A stretch of DNA of 64,000 bases from Lathyrus oleraceus (GCF_024323335.1 NC_066581.1:439308281-439372280), one strand, 5' to 3'. Shown: positions 49,240-61,821, numbered from the stretch's first letter. The notes: a model not told the origin generated them from the letters alone. Program-made: numbers and translations.

Positions 49240-51196
49240 ATTTTCAAACCAAAATTTTGATACTACAATAACAACATGATGAGATTTTTGTCAGGCCTAA
49301 AGAAATTTCAAATATGTGGTCCATGCTCCAGATTGCAAATTCTAATTTGTTTTAGAGATTTTGGAGTAAGTGACTGAAGGAAGTGGATGCTAATATCGAC
49401 TTTTTCCATAATTATGTTAACGGTAGGAATATGAGGAATATTATCTTGGCTTTTCGAGTAGGAGAAGGTTGAATAGATGGTGTGAGTGGGATTTGGTAAG
49501 AAGTGACTAATTATTTTAATGATAATTTTTCAGGAACCTATAAAGGATAAGGCTCAGTTGGATGGTCATTTACGGTCTTTTTCATTTGTTCACTTTGAGA
49601 TTTTATCTCCTCCTTTTCTCCAATTAGTTATTGATCCAACATTCTCTCTCTCCCCTCTCTCTCTCTCCATGTGTGTGTGTGCGCGCTTGCGTGTGTGTGT
49701 GCGTGCGACGGGAATAAGAGTTGGTTCTGATGGCTTTAATTTTTTCTTTCTAAGGAGGTTTTGGTACCTCTTGAGGGAGGATATAAGGTTTTTGTTTGAG
49801 AAATTCCATTATCGGGCTACTCACCCTTAAAGTTTTTCCTCATACTTTGTTACCCTGATTGCAAAAGTGGAGTATCCCTCTCAGTTAGGGGATTTTAAAC
49901 CTATTTGTCAAGTGGGCTCGCTTTATAAGCTAGTCGCAAAAGTCCTAGCTTCCAAGTTGGCTTAATTTAAGGAGAAAATCATCTCTCTGAATCAATATGT
50001 CTTTCTTAAAGGGAGACTCTTGGTTGATAGGGTTGTGGATGTTTATATGTTAGTTGACATTGTTTAGAGATATATGAAAGATTGTATCATTTTTATGATG
50101 GATATTGAGAAGACTTACAACTGTATGAGATGGAGCTTCTTGGATTATATGATTTATATATTTGGTTTTGATTAAAAGTGGTGTGCTTAGATGTGTGTCT
50201 GTGTTTTTTCATGCAATATGATTGTCTTAGTTAACGGGAGTCATACCCAAGAGATTAGTATTAAGAATGGATTTAAGTAAGACAATCCTTTAGCTATTTT
50301 CCTTTTCTTACTTGTGTCTAAAGGCCTTTGTTTGATGTTTTCTAGGGCATTAAATTTGTATCTTTTTTCAAGGTTCATAGTCTCTTAACTACAGTATGTT
50401 GATGATAACCTTATTCTGGTTGAAGCATCGATAGAGAATCTTTGGTTTTACAAAGTTATCCTTTGGGGCTTTAAGTTATCTTCAAGCCTTTTAGGTGTTA
50501 ATGTAGACCCTGAATTTTTGGATTTAGCAGGTGAGTTTCTCCACTGCATGTTGGATAATCTTCTCTTTAGTTATCCTAGTCTACTAATGTGTACTAATAC
50601 CCGTTTCGAGTCTTCTTTGCAACCCATGATCACTATTATCTCTAGGAAGTTGGTTAACTAGTGTCATATGTATGTTAGTTTGGAGGGAGTTATTCCGTTG
50701 AACTCGATACTAAATTCTATACCAATATTCTATCTTTTTTTGAAGATGTCTGTTAAGATGTCGAAGAGAATTGCGATAACCCAAAGAAAGTTCCTCGAGG
50801 GGGTGAAAAGCGGAGTTAAAATGGGTCTATTGATTAGATGTTTGCAAACATGAGAGTTGTGGTGGTTTGGGATCTTTTGGTTGACTTAGTTTTGCTTGAT
50901 AATCGGTGATGGGGATTGTTATCTCAATTTACTAGGTTGTTGAAGGATATCTTATCAGTTAGAAACATTATCCTTGTGATTTGTTCTTCTAGGGGATCTA
51001 GGTCTTGTAATCTATGTTTAACTATGCCCTAGTGAAAAAGGGCCTCTTACTTAGGTTCTAAAGCTAGTGATTCTTTTATCTTGTTTGTGGAGGGTATCAA
51101 TAGAAGACCAGGGGACTGGTTTTTACACATCTGGGTTAATCCTTGGGTGGGACATATTCTTCTTATAAATATGTTTCATAGGCTTTATCTTGTAGG
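49240..51196 (+). pseudogene. L1-type LINE ORF2, upstream part (reverse transcriptase)
   Basis: Frames broken by many stops give VDANIDFFHNYVNGRNMRN, then GSDGFNFFFLRRFWYLLRED, SFSSYFVTLIAKVEYPSQLG, DFKPICQVGSLYKLVAKVLA, the RT core FMMDIEKTYNCM and QYVDDNLILVEAS (catalytic Y-x-D-D) near 50395. This is the reverse transcriptase of an L1-clade LINE. A pyrimidine/GT microsatellite (49640-49710) sits inside it. The element is cut at 51196 by an Ogre-like insertion and resumes at 60107. It can no longer encode a protein. Confidence 0.8.
49640..49710. repeat. (TC)n and (GT)n microsatellite
   Basis: ctctctctcccctctctctc followed by a gtgtgtgtgtgcgcgc-type run. Confidence 0.9.
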
Positions 51197-52805
51197 TGTC
51201 GCAACCTGAAAAAATACAGTGTGCGAAAAAACAACCGGCGAAAGAAAATGACAGAACAGTCGCCACCGTGCATTATTTATCCCAAAAGAGGGAAAGGAAA
51301 CGCTCGAAGTAAACCTGAAAAGAGGAAAGGAAAAGACAAGGTCTCACAACCAAATCTTGGGTTCGGGAGTCGGTTATGCGAAGGGAAGGTATTAGCACCC
51401 CTACGCATCCGTAGTACTCTACGGGATCCACTTTTGTAGTTCTTGTCTAAAGGGTGTGAGTTTATCTTGTGCTGTTCACTAAAAAAGGGGTTAAATGAAA
51501 ATGACTCGCGCGGATGTCGCATCCACTGCATACATATCTCATCTGAATATGAGAATCAGAGTCTTCGTAGCTCGGTTGACCTATGGGTTGGGGGGATGTG
51601 TGCTCGCTAAGACATCGCGCCTTATGCCTACGTATCTCATCTAGAATGAGAATCAGAGCAAGCCGTAGTTCGGCTAACTACGGGGTTATGGATTGGGTTT
51701 TGGAAGAACGACATTACTACGCAATCTACCGGATGCTCGAATTTTGGAGACTTACTCACCTGTAGTAGAAGGAGTAAACGTGTGTTTAGGAGAAGAAAAA
51801 TCAATGAAGGGTTATGGTTTGGTAAACTCATGCAAAAAGGCAGTCCTTGACGAAGGAACCTGTAAAAATAAATAAACACACAAACATTGCCTCCTATCGA
51901 GGTCTTCCAGCTAGGAAAGCAGTAAAAATACGGGAAAATGTAAAAGTACCACACGGATAAAGATCCGAAGTAACAGTAATTAACGGAACAAGGAACCCTG
52001 AGATCCCTCCAAGCTAACATCATCAAAGAAAGTGGGTCAGTACAGGTAACCGAAATGAACCTCCAGGGGGTATCCCATAAATAAAGTGGAAAACCACGCA
52101 AATTATCCCTGCAAAATTCATGTGAGCCCTCACAAAAACTCAACAAACAGGTTAGAGACAAAAAAATAGGGTAATCAAGGGTTGCCCCCAAATTAAAATG
52201 TAACCACATGAATCATGCCATTAAAATTCACAAAAAAGACATGCATCAAAAGGGTATCAAATTCACCCATAATACCTCAAACATTCAGAGTATTCAAATT
52301 CAATGCTTAAAGGTAATGGGAATAAGGGCAAACCTGATTGGAGAGCTTGATTGAAATTGAGTTGCATCCGTGAGGATTTGCAAACCAATGTTAGGGTTTG
52401 CTTGAGCTGAAAGTGTGTGAGTCAGAATGAACCTTTCAGAGTTGCCTGGAGGTTGCTCTGAACTCTGTTAGCTCTTCTTTCACTATCTTTTTCCCCAAAG
52501 TTCTTCTCTCACTATCTTTTTCCCAGACAGGGTAATAGGAATAGAATGCCTTTTGTTTCACTGAAACTCTGAATTTATAACCTGATATTTGTGGACCTGT
52601 GGGCTCAAATGAGAGAGGTCCAAGTCCAAGAGTTTTTCTTTTATTTATTTATTTTTTGTTTTCCGTTTTTTTTTCTCGTTTTTTTATAAATATTCCGATT
52701 GCCATGATGAAATGCAAATGCTAAATGACCTAAAAATGAATGCATGCATGAGGCGTAAAGCGTATGCTTCCAGGAAAAATAAAGGGTAAATTTTAGGGTA
52801 TTACA
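51197..52805 (-). repeat. 3' LTR of the Ogre-like element
   Basis: Begins tgtcgcaacctg, ends ttagggtattaca. The short ORFs in it (for example 51637-52209) occur almost unchanged in the other LTR and are not genes. Confidence 0.92.
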
Positions 52806-52817
52806 GCTGCCCCTATT
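52806..52817 (-). other. Polypurine tract
   Basis: Minus strand AATAGGGGCAGC abuts the LTR start TGTAATACCC. Confidence 0.75.
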
Positions 52818-52984
52818 CAATCAACTGGAGACCTGGAAAGAAGATAGCAGCGACTTTCGTGTTTTCGAGGTATCAAGGGATTGAATACAATAAAAGCCCG
52901 AAAATTTGCAATGAAGTGAAGTGAAGTAACAATGCCTGTCAGAATCGGCAAAGAGGTGGTCTTGAAAGAAGAATCCGTCTGGTA

Positions 52985-53830
52985 CGGTGAGAGTCAGTCT
53001 GAATACCGAAAAAGAATGTCAACCTGGATACCAAAATAAATGGTAACACAGAAATAACCATGGCCTGAATGCCGCTCATCAGTCTGAATACCGAAAAAGA
53101 ATGTTAACCTGGATACCAAAATAAATGGTAACAAAGAAATAACCATGGCCTGAATGCCGCTCATCAGTCTGAATACTGGAAATGACTTCGATCTGAACAT
53201 CGGGAGATATGAGATTATTAATATCAGTCTGAACACCGAGAGGCTGGCCTGAATGCCACAAGTTGCGTCGACCTGAACGTCAGAAACTTCTTCGATTTGA
53301 ACATCAGAAAATTGGCCTGAATGCCACAAGTTGCATCAACCTGAACTTCGGAAACTTCTTCGATCTGAACATCGGAAAATTGGCCTGGATGCCACAAGTT
53401 GCGTCGACCTGAACGTCAGAAACTTCTTCGATCTGAACATCGGAAAACTGGCCTGAACGCCACAAGTTGCATCGACCTGAACGTCGGAAACTTCTTCGAT
53501 CTGAACATCGGAAAACTGGCCTGAACGCCACTTCGGTCTGAATACCGGAAACTTGACCTGAATGCCACAAGTTGCATTGACCTGAACGTCGGAAACTTCT
53601 TCGATTTGAACATCGGAACAGGCCTGAACACCGCAAGTTGCATCGACCTGAATGTCGGAAACTTCTTCGATCTGAACATCGGAAAACTGGCCTGAACGCC
53701 ACTTCGGTCTGAATACCGGAAACTTCATGCCTGTCAGCATTGGCAGAAATAGGGAACGATAATAGAGGCGGCGCATGGGCCAATGACACTTGCTGGAGAT
53801 AACAAAGGTAAGTCATGAACAATCTTCAGT
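52985..53830 (-). repeat. Tandem repeat array in the Ogre 3' UTR
   Basis: Built from short phrases such as ttcgatctgaacatcgg, cctgaacgccacaagttgc and gacctgaacgtcggaaac, arranged mostly as a 68-base unit (53330-53710), with a second longer unit (about 52995-53175, two copies around aaccatggcctgaatgccgc). Because 68 is not a multiple of three and the units lack stops, long ORFs appear in all three minus frames (53822-53304, 53776-53336, 53679-53416); these are repeat artefacts, not genes. Confidence 0.9.
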
Positions 53831-55277
53831 CTGAGTACTGGAAACAACTTCTGGCTTATCACTTGGGATACCGAGAATGTTTTATGTTTACATGCGTATG
53901 TTTGAATTTTTCAATGGCGTAATGCTCCATGAAAATGGAAATGCTACGCGATTTGGTGGGATGCAATGCAATATGATTCTACATGCAGGGATGTGAAATG
54001 CTGGGTAGAATGCCAAGTTGAGGCAAGGGGATCTGCTGGGGAAATGATCACCATCTTCTGGACCCTGGCAAGGCTGCTGGAGATGCACAGCGCAAAGAAT
54101 TCTGTGGGGAAATGACCCGCCACACGGTGTTCTAGCAATGACGAAATACCGAGATTCTGACTAGGGAGAGAACGACACTGAAAACCTGCTGTTGGGGAAA
54201 GCGATAGTGGTTCTGGCAACCACGATCTGCGAGAGATGACTCAGCAGGGGAAGCAAACACCGATACGGTACTGAGGTTCTGCTTCAAGGAAAGAAACCAT
54301 GGATCTGGCATTGGGATTATCGACCTGGCCTCGAACTCTGAGGAGCAGCCGCTTCTGCTGGGAAGATACAGTCTGGCACTGTCAACTCTGCTGGGGGTAT
54401 ATAGTCTGACACTGTCAACTCTACTGGGGAGTGTATAATCTGAAACCACCGCTAAGGGGGGGAGGTACAGTGGTGAGAACCTGCTGGGGATTGAAGAATC
54501 CAACGCTCTGATCAGCTCTGCAGGGATAAGATACCGAATTCGTCTGTTGGCGGAAAACATTCATGATCATTTGATGGGGACCTTAAGGAAATGCCCCGAG
54601 TGTACCTGTTCTGAATAGACGATCCAAAGCACTTAAAACTTACAACAATTTTAAATGTTTATTAAGCATGTACCTGTAAAGCTCTTATGTGTCATGATGC
54701 AATATTTATCAAAAAATTCGGACGTCATTTTTGCAAACAAAACAGAAAAATGAAAATGAAAACAGAGATATACTGAATAACATGATTTTATTGGTTGAGT
54801 GGCCTCTGAATAGGTATTTACATCAGGAAGCAATCCCTGAAAAGAGGTAATTGCACAACAGATAAAAACAGAAATTAATCTAATGGCAATGTGAAATGGA
54901 TTTCTATTGGATTCCAATTCTGCTATGACTTACTCGTCTTCAAGATCCTCCAGATGATCAGCTTTCTGAAAGAGTGATTGGACTGTTTCCTACCCTTCAA
55001 AAGTTTCCAGTCATTGCCACGAGATGAGATTTAGAACTACTCAGAACGCAATCATTCGCTTAATCCCTAACTTTTGCCTGGATCGCCCTTTTCGGGTTTT
55101 CAATCCACCGGGATACCCATTTTTGCCTAAGTTGCCTTTTCAGGTTTTCAACTTACCGGGTGTACAATCTTTTCACTTTTAATCCCTAATTTTTTCCCGA
55201 ACCTTTTTCATTTTCTTGGTTCGCCGGGATGCCCATTTTTGCCTGGACTACTCTTTTTATTGTCCAGCGGGTCTATT
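53831..55277 (-). other. Ogre 3' UTR between array and integrase
   Basis: Non-coding. It contains scattered ctgctgggga phrases (53990-54490), and the stretch at 55080-55230 matches the reverse complement of the 3' UTR of the plus-strand Ogre (11580-11760). ORFs here show no homology. Confidence 0.65.
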
Positions 55278-56013
55278 TCATGCGAAGTATTTTTTAACTG
55301 CGTCTGAGTTCACCGGGGAAGTGAAGTTTTCACCATCCATCGTTGCAAGCATTAAGGCTCCACCATCAAAAACCTTGGTGACAATATACGGTCCATCATA
55401 GTTAGGAGTCCACTTGCCCCTGTGATCTGTCTAAGGAGGAAGGATCCTTTTCAACACTAAATCTCCGACTTGGAAACATCGAGGACGCACTTTCTGATCA
55501 AAGGCTCTCTTCATCCGACTCTGATACAACTGCCCATGACAAATGGCTGCCATTTGCTTCTCTTTGATAAGACTCAACTCATTAAACCTTGTCCGAATCC
55601 ATTCAGCTTCGTCTAACTTGACATCCAACAGGACTCTTAGAGAAGGAATCTCCACTTCAACAGGTAGGACTGCTTCCATACCATACACAAGGGAGTAAGG
55701 GGTTGCCCCGATCGATGTACGTACTGAAGTACGGTACCCATGCAAGGCGAAGGGTAGCATCTCATGCCAATCTCTGTACGTAACGACCATCTTCTGCACA
55801 ATCTTCTTTATGTTCTTATTTACCGCTTCAACAACACCGTTCATCTTAGGGCGGTAAGGGGAAGAATTGTGATGCTGAATGTTGAAGTTCTGGCACAACT
55901 CCTTCATCATTTTGTTGTTGAGATTAGAACCATTATCAGTAATGATTCTTTCAGGAATCCCATAGCAATAAATGATTTCTTTCTTGATGAATCGGGCAAC
56001 CACATGTCTGGTG
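55278..56013 (-). pseudogene. Ogre integrase, C-terminal part
   Basis: Starts abruptly within KVTRHVVARFIKKEIIYCYG at 56013 and includes RIITDNGSNL (second catalytic Asp), GVVEAVNKNI (Glu) and MLPFALHGYRTSVRTSIGAT. A TAG at 55431-55433 interrupts it, after which the frame continues (TDHRGKWTPNYDGPYIV) to the TGA at 55278. The zinc-binding part and the first catalytic Asp are missing. Its sequence is closer to an intact integrase than the copy at 10333-11568. Confidence 0.87.
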
Positions 56014-56735
56014 ACCTTGAATCTCGCCGTCTTCGAATCCTCCGTAGTAGCTATCTTCCTCGGTGCAATGTTTCTTTTCGTACGTCAAAAAGTGCCTTCT
56101 CCTTTCTCTTTCAAGCCTTATTATAGCTTCAGATCAATCTCTTCCAAGCAAAAGGTCCAAACTACCCTTAATGAGCAGAATCGCTTCACAAAGCAAAAGT
56201 TAGGGTTTCCAAGCTGCGCCCAACAACATGGCTGTGTGTCACCACACGGGTGCCCGTGTTGCTCTCCATGATAATTATCTTCAACACAAGCTACAGAGGC
56301 AACAACACGGGCCGTGTTCCTCCACACGGGTGCCCGTGTTAATGCACTGTTTTAAACAACACGGTCGTGTGTCACCACACGGGTGCCCGTGTTGATCTCT
56401 GTTTTTCTTCTCCCATTTTGCTCTGCCTGATCAACAACACGGGCAGTGTTGTGGCACACGGGTGCCCGTGTTGACCTGCTGTTTCTTCATATTTTTGCCT
56501 TTCTGAGTATCCATAACTTCACCATTATTGCTTTCAAACCTGTGCAATGGCCTGTAACAATGACACTACCAAACGAAGCATAAACGAGATCTTTTTGACA
56601 TAAACTTGTAATCGAATGCAATGCGATACCAAACCAACAAAACATGATAAATGACTCCGAAGCAACTAAAAACAAACATAAATCTTACCAAAGTGATGAA
56701 AATATGTCGGATTAACGGTGGGAATTCAATGGAAA
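56014..56735 (-). mobile_element. Foreign insert of about 720 bp with CACGGGTGCCCGTG palindromes
   Basis: Replaces everything from gag to mid-integrase. On the minus strand it has a ctataataagg TATA-like motif (about 56120) and four copies of AACACGGG-CA-CCCGTGTG (plus-strand coordinates 56243-56260, 56323-56340, 56376-56393, 56455-56472) with related aacacgggccgtgtt variants between them. Similar motifs occur in the Athila-like LTR at 30120-30330, so a solo or partial LTR of another gypsy family is plausible. Ends and target duplication are unclear. Confidence 0.5.
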
Positions 56736-57236
56736 TGGTGACCGATCAGCAACCATTTTACGGAAATAGGCTTGCACATGGGTCTTCGGGCAAGAGTTGC
56801 CATTGTATTTATCAAATATCGGGACCTTGAATTTCGGTGGCACTCTCACACCTGGGACCAGCCCCAAGTCAGCAACATCTACTCCCAAAGGATTCTGTCC
56901 TTCCACTGCCTTCAACCTCTCTTCCAATCTTCTAAACATGGGGTCCACACCATGACCCATACCAAAGTCTTCCTGCAGCAGGGGGAACTGATCATCCTGA
57001 TCATCATGAACGGGCTGTTGACCGGAGGTGACATGTAGGATTGGGATATGCCCCGGTCCATTGGGTCCATTAGCCTCTCCAGCTGGAGGATCAGTCACCG
57101 TCTCTGGTTGAGCAAGGGGATTCCTCTGTATCATCTGTCTGAGCTCTTGCTGTCCCTGAGCCACCCCTTGAACCACATCCATGAATTGATTCATGCGGAT
57201 TTTCATCTCGGCGAACTCTGCCTGTAGGCTTTCCAT
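56736..57236 (-). pseudogene. Ogre gag, N-terminal part
   Basis: Begins MESLQAEFAEMKIRMNQFMD (helical, probably coiled coil), then a Pro/Gly/Gln-rich middle and the conserved VPPKFKVPIFDKYNGNSCPK followed by HVQAYFRKMVAD, after which homology ends at the insert. The open frame continues to a stop at 56712 with unrelated residues. Full gag and its downstream partner protease are missing. Confidence 0.8.
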
Positions 57237-58441
57237 TACTCTCTGTTGGTTTCTGCGGGTACCGTACCGGTGAATGCCTGGGTCAGCTATCCTGAGAATG
57301 GAACACCAAACAAACTGAGAACACTGTGGCGGTACCTGTTATGCAAGACATGCTAATGAATATGTAAATGCAATGACATGTTTATCAATTCCAAAGGTAT
57401 TCTACCCCCTTGATTCCAGTCTCTCAATAGATAAACGATGTAAAAAAAAAGACTAAGCCGTTGATGAGAACCAAGAAAATTCCGACTAGAATCAAGTAGA
57501 AGATATAAACCCCACAGAAATGGATAAACATGTGTGAATGATTATGAATGCAAAATGATGTGATGCAAAATGATGTGAATGCAGTGCAGCGGCATGGGAA
57601 TCAGGATCGTTGTATCTGCTTGAACATCTGTCAGGTTGCACTGTCTGGAGAGAAATTAAGAGCACACCAAACAAAGGTCATGGGATGGATCATGTTATCC
57701 TTAATATCAACCACCCATTTTGGTGGATTATGGTTTACACCTTATCAACACCCAAGTTTCATTGATATTAAGGATACCTGATCGGATCAACCATGAATCA
57801 AGGGTTTGTTGCAAGTCACGAGCATGGAGTTTAGGTTAAGAACCACCCAAAAGGAGTGTACTAAGGTTTAAACCTGCCAAACATGTTCTACAAAAGGTTC
57901 CCATAGTCATAATACCATCTTTCGGATATTATCGGAGGAACGACTACTCGTATTCCAAAAATATTCTCAAGAGAGACTCTTATGAGTGTCGTATCGCGTA
58001 ACAATCGTATCAAATCTTACACTTGAACGACTTTCGCACTACGTCCTACGAATAGGCCAATATGGGTTTGGTAAACTAAGGTCCTCGGCTTCTAAGGTCT
58101 ATATTGGAAAAAGTAATGCCTAACCACAACTTACTTGTGTGACATTATTGATCTCAACATGACCTCCACCAAGTGAATGGGCTTGCAAGTCAACTTGCTA
58201 AGGAATAACTCCACACAAGTCGACAAGACTATGCCATTCTCCTATCCTAAGTGCACTCGAGTTCAGGTATATAACTCATCTCACAAAGTTCACCAAGCAG
58301 CCATAGCCAGCCAATAGATACAGCAATGATATGTACACAATGCAATAAGGTAAAGCAGGTAAATAAATATCTGTACAAAAGCATGAACACCCAATAAACA
58401 AACAAACTACAAAAGCTAGGAGGGACTCGCTTAGGGAAACC
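57237..58441 (-). other. Ogre leader of the deletion derivative
   Basis: Non-coding; 57660-58290 matches the leader of the left-edge Ogre (890-1660). No ORF1 is present between leader and gag here, unlike the left-edge element. Confidence 0.65.
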
Positions 58442-58462
58442 GGGTCCCAAGCAGAGTCGCCA
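58442..58462 (-). other. Primer binding site
   Basis: Minus strand TGGCGACTCTGCTTGGGACC, one change from the site at 1770-1790 in the shared part. Confidence 0.8.
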
Positions 58463-58464
58463 GC

Positions 58465-60101
58465 TGTCGCAACCTAAAAAATACAGTGTGCGAAAAAACA
58501 ACCGGCGAAAGAAAATGACAGAAGAGTCGCCACCGTGTGTTATTTATCCCAAAGGAGGGAAAGGAAACGCTCGAAGTAAACCTGAAAAGAGGAAAGGAAA
58601 AGACAAGGTCTCGCAACCAAATCTTGGGTTCGGGAGTCGGTTATGCGAAGGGAAGGTATTAGCACCCCTACGCATCCGTAGTACTCTACGGGATCCACTT
58701 TTGTAGTTCTTCTCTAAAGGGTGTGAGTTTATCTTGTGCTGTTTACTAAAAAAGGGGTTAAATGAAAATGACTCGCGCGGATGTCGCATCCCCTACATAC
58801 GTATCTCATCTGAATATGAGAATCAGAGTCTTCGTAGCTCGGCTGACCTATGGGTTGCGGGAATGTGTGCTCGCTAAGACATCGCGCCTTATGCCTACGT
58901 ATCTCATCTAGAATGAGAATCAGAGCAAGCCGTAGTTCGGCTAACTACGGGGTTATGGATTGGGTTTTGGACGAACGACATTACTACGCAATCTACCGTA
59001 TGCTTGAATTTTGGAGACTTACTCACCTGTAGTAGAAGGAGTAAACGTGTGTTTAGGAGAAGAAAAATCAATGAAGGGTTATGGTTTGGTAAAGTCATGC
59101 AAAAAGGCAGTCCTTGACAAAGGAACCTGTAAAAAAAAAATAAACACACAAACATTGCCTCCTATCGAGGTCTTCCAGCTAGGAAAGCAATAAAAATACG
59201 GGAAAATGTAAAAGTACCACACGGATAAAGACCCGAAGTAACAATAATTAACGGAACAAGGAACCCTAAGATCCCTCCAAGCTAACATCATCAAAGAAAG
59301 TGGGTCAGTACAGGTAACCGGAATGAACCTCCAGGGGGTATCCCACAAATAAAGTGGAAAACCACGCAAGTTATCCCTGCAAAAGTCATGTGAGCCCTCA
59401 CAAAAACTCAACAAACAGGTTAGAGATAAAAAAATAGGGTAATCAAGGGTTGCCCCCAAATTAAAATGTAACCACATGAATCATACCATTAAAATTCACA
59501 AAAAATACATGCATCAAAAGGGTATCAAATTCACCCATAATTCCTCAAACATTCAGAGTATTCAAATTCAAAGCTTAAAGGTAATGGGAATAAGGGCAAA
59601 CCTGATTGGAGAGCTTGATTGAAATTGAGTTGCACCCGTGAGGATTTGCAAACCAATGTTAGGGTTTGCTTGAGCTGAAAGTGTGTGAGTCAGAATGAAC
59701 CTTTCAGAGTTGCCTGGAGGTTGCTCTGAACTCTGTTAGCTCTTCTCTCACTATCTTTTTCCCCAGGGTTCTTCTGTCACTATCTTTTTCCCAAACAGGG
59801 TAATAGGAATAGAATGCCTTTTGTTTCACTGAAACTCTGAATTTATAACCTGATTTTTGTGGACCTGTGGGCTCAAATGAGAGAGGTCCAAGTCCAAGAT
59901 TTTTTCTTTTATTTATTTATTTATTTATTTTCGTTTTTTTTTTTTACGTTTTTTTTTTGTTTTTTTTTGTTTTTGTTTTTTTTAAATATTCCGATTGCCA
60001 TGATGAAATGCAAATGCTAAATGACCTAAAAATGAATGCATGCATGAGGCGTAAAGCGTATGCTTCCAGAAAAAATGAAGGGTAAATTTTGGGGTATTAC
60101 A
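58465..60101 (-). repeat. 5' LTR of the Ogre-like element
   Basis: Partner of 51197-52805. A T-rich stretch at 59898-59985 is longer here and accounts for most of the length difference. Confidence 0.92.
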
Positions 60102-60106
60102 GTAGG

Positions 60107-60760
60107 TTGTAATCAAGGTAGTATTGTAGGAGAGGTGGTGGTGTTTGAGTGGGGTCGATTGAGGTGGAGTTTTTTGTGGGAGAGATTATTTTTTGTTTAA
60201 GAGCCAGATTTAATGGACAAATTTTTCCATATCCTATAAGAGGTCACTCTTTCGCTTGATAAAAATTGTTATTGGTGGCAGGTAGGAATAATGGGTTTAT
60301 TCAGTTGTATCAGCGTATAGATTTCTGACTAAGGATAAGCTTCACCCTATTTTCCTCCTAAATAGTCATGTTTTTATTTATTTGTCACTTGTGATATAGT
60401 TTTGAATTTATGGTATATGATTTTTAGGTGGTTGAGTTGATCTTTTGTTATCAATGAGAATATTTTTTCGTGTTTTAAATGTGGAGGATTTGGAGGCCAT
60501 GTGAGCATTGCTTTGTTGTGGAAATTGAATTTGGGAAAGTCTTCTAACTACTCTTTTTCTTTCTTTGATTGGTTGGAGAACCTTGCCTTCACTATGAGTC
60601 TATAGAGACTTTGAGTGTCAATGGCCTCTTTGAGTTAGTGTTTCTTTCCTGTTCTCGTAGGGATTTATGTTCTGATAACTTGTGTTCCTTTGTTTTGGGT
60701 TCTAGTTATCGTATTGATTAAGAGTAGAACTCTCGATTGATATCTTTGTCGGTTGCTGAA
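60107..60760 (+). pseudogene. L1-type LINE ORF2, downstream part
   Basis: Continues the LINE after the insertion: VVVFEWGRLRWSFLWERLFF resembles the W-rich part before the C-terminal zinc finger; the stretch at 60330-60480 matches the LINE fragment at 45046-45150. Broken by many stops; no poly(A) end seen. Confidence 0.65.
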
Positions 60761-60887
60761 TATTATCATCAATATATAAATATTTATGTTATTCATTAAT
60801 TTATATTTTCTGTAAGATACATAAATGAATAAATTATCATCTCGAAGGGATTAAATAATAATTTAACATTCATCCGCCCTAGTATCA

Positions 60888-61131
<244 letters not shown>

Positions 61132-61266
61132 GTCCCTTCAAGAATCAGAAATGGATACAGTTGGTGAATTAGATGTCTTGAACCGATGGTGCATATCTCT
61201 TTACAGCGGCGCGGGGTGAACCTGTATAGTTAGCACTCAACCGTACAATTCAGTTCAAGATTTAAG

Positions 61267-61821
61267 TGTTAGAATTTAAATCAATAGAGGTCAATCAAAT
61301 ATACATGCTCAACAAGGTAAAATATATAATTTATGCGGAAACCTGATAGTCATACAAGCATGTATATAATTAAAGAACCTATAAGTTGATTTTAGGAATA
61401 CTTGGATTCATTGAGAAAGTTCATGTTGTCGGTAATTCTGAAGGTTAATTGACGAAAAAAAAATACTTGATGACTTCAACTGATACGCCTAATGCCTTGA
61501 ATATTCTTTAGATGGGGAGAAGAGATAAACGACTTGTGTATGATATGTTGGGGACCATAGCGTATTTATAGAGTGACGGACAATTAGGGTTCCCATTATT
61601 CTAAAATAGGTCATCCTAAGATCCTCCCATAATTGAGCCAATATCCAATTGATTAATTAACTAATTAATTTTTAAATGAAATCTAATTAGCCTTTCAAAT
61701 TTATTTGATCACTTAACTGTTTAAGGCACTTAATTTGGTAAAATAGTTAATATAATTAAAATATATATGTCCACGTGATAAATATTTGAATATTAAAATA
61801 ATATTTAAAAATATTCCAACA
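61267..61821 (-). mobile_element. 3' LTR of a decayed copia element
   Basis: The right edge ...attccaaca (61821) gives TGTTGGAATA on the minus strand, directly after the polypurine tract. The left edge is taken as tgttagaattt (61267) by the TG...CA rule, without a partner to confirm it. The stretch 61125-61266 shows nothing recognisable. Confidence 0.5.

Larger units (their letters stand above)
51192..60106 (-). mobile_element. Ogre-like gypsy element, internal-deletion derivative, with TSD GTAGG
   Basis: Element 51197-60101 (8,905 bp) between direct repeats GTAGG (51192-51196, 60102-60106). Two closely matching LTRs (1,609 and 1,637 bp, TG...CA) differ mainly in a poly-T stretch. Minus orientation is shown by the primer site at 58442-58462 and the polypurine tract at 52806-52817. 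Inside: leader, N-terminal part of gag, a foreign insert, C-terminal part of integrase, 3' UTR and a tandem array. Protease, RT, RNase H and the integrase zinc/first-Asp part are absent. It sits in a LINE. Confidence 0.9.

Noticed and set aside
51637..52209. 190-codon minus-strand ORF with hydrophobic segments
   Set aside because: Lies wholly in an LTR; the partner LTR has a broken version, and no homology is recognised.
53304..53822. 172-codon minus-strand ORF rich in Arg, Ser, Phe
   Set aside because: Produced by the 68-base tandem repeat; equivalent ORFs exist in the other two frames.
54132..54560. 142-codon minus-strand ORF in the Ogre 3' UTR
   Set aside because: Overlaps other-frame ORFs in ctgctgggga-rich non-coding sequence; no homology.
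56243..56472. Possible CRISPR array from the palindromic motif
   Set aside because: Only four copies with irregular spacing in plant retrotransposon sequence; variants lie between them.
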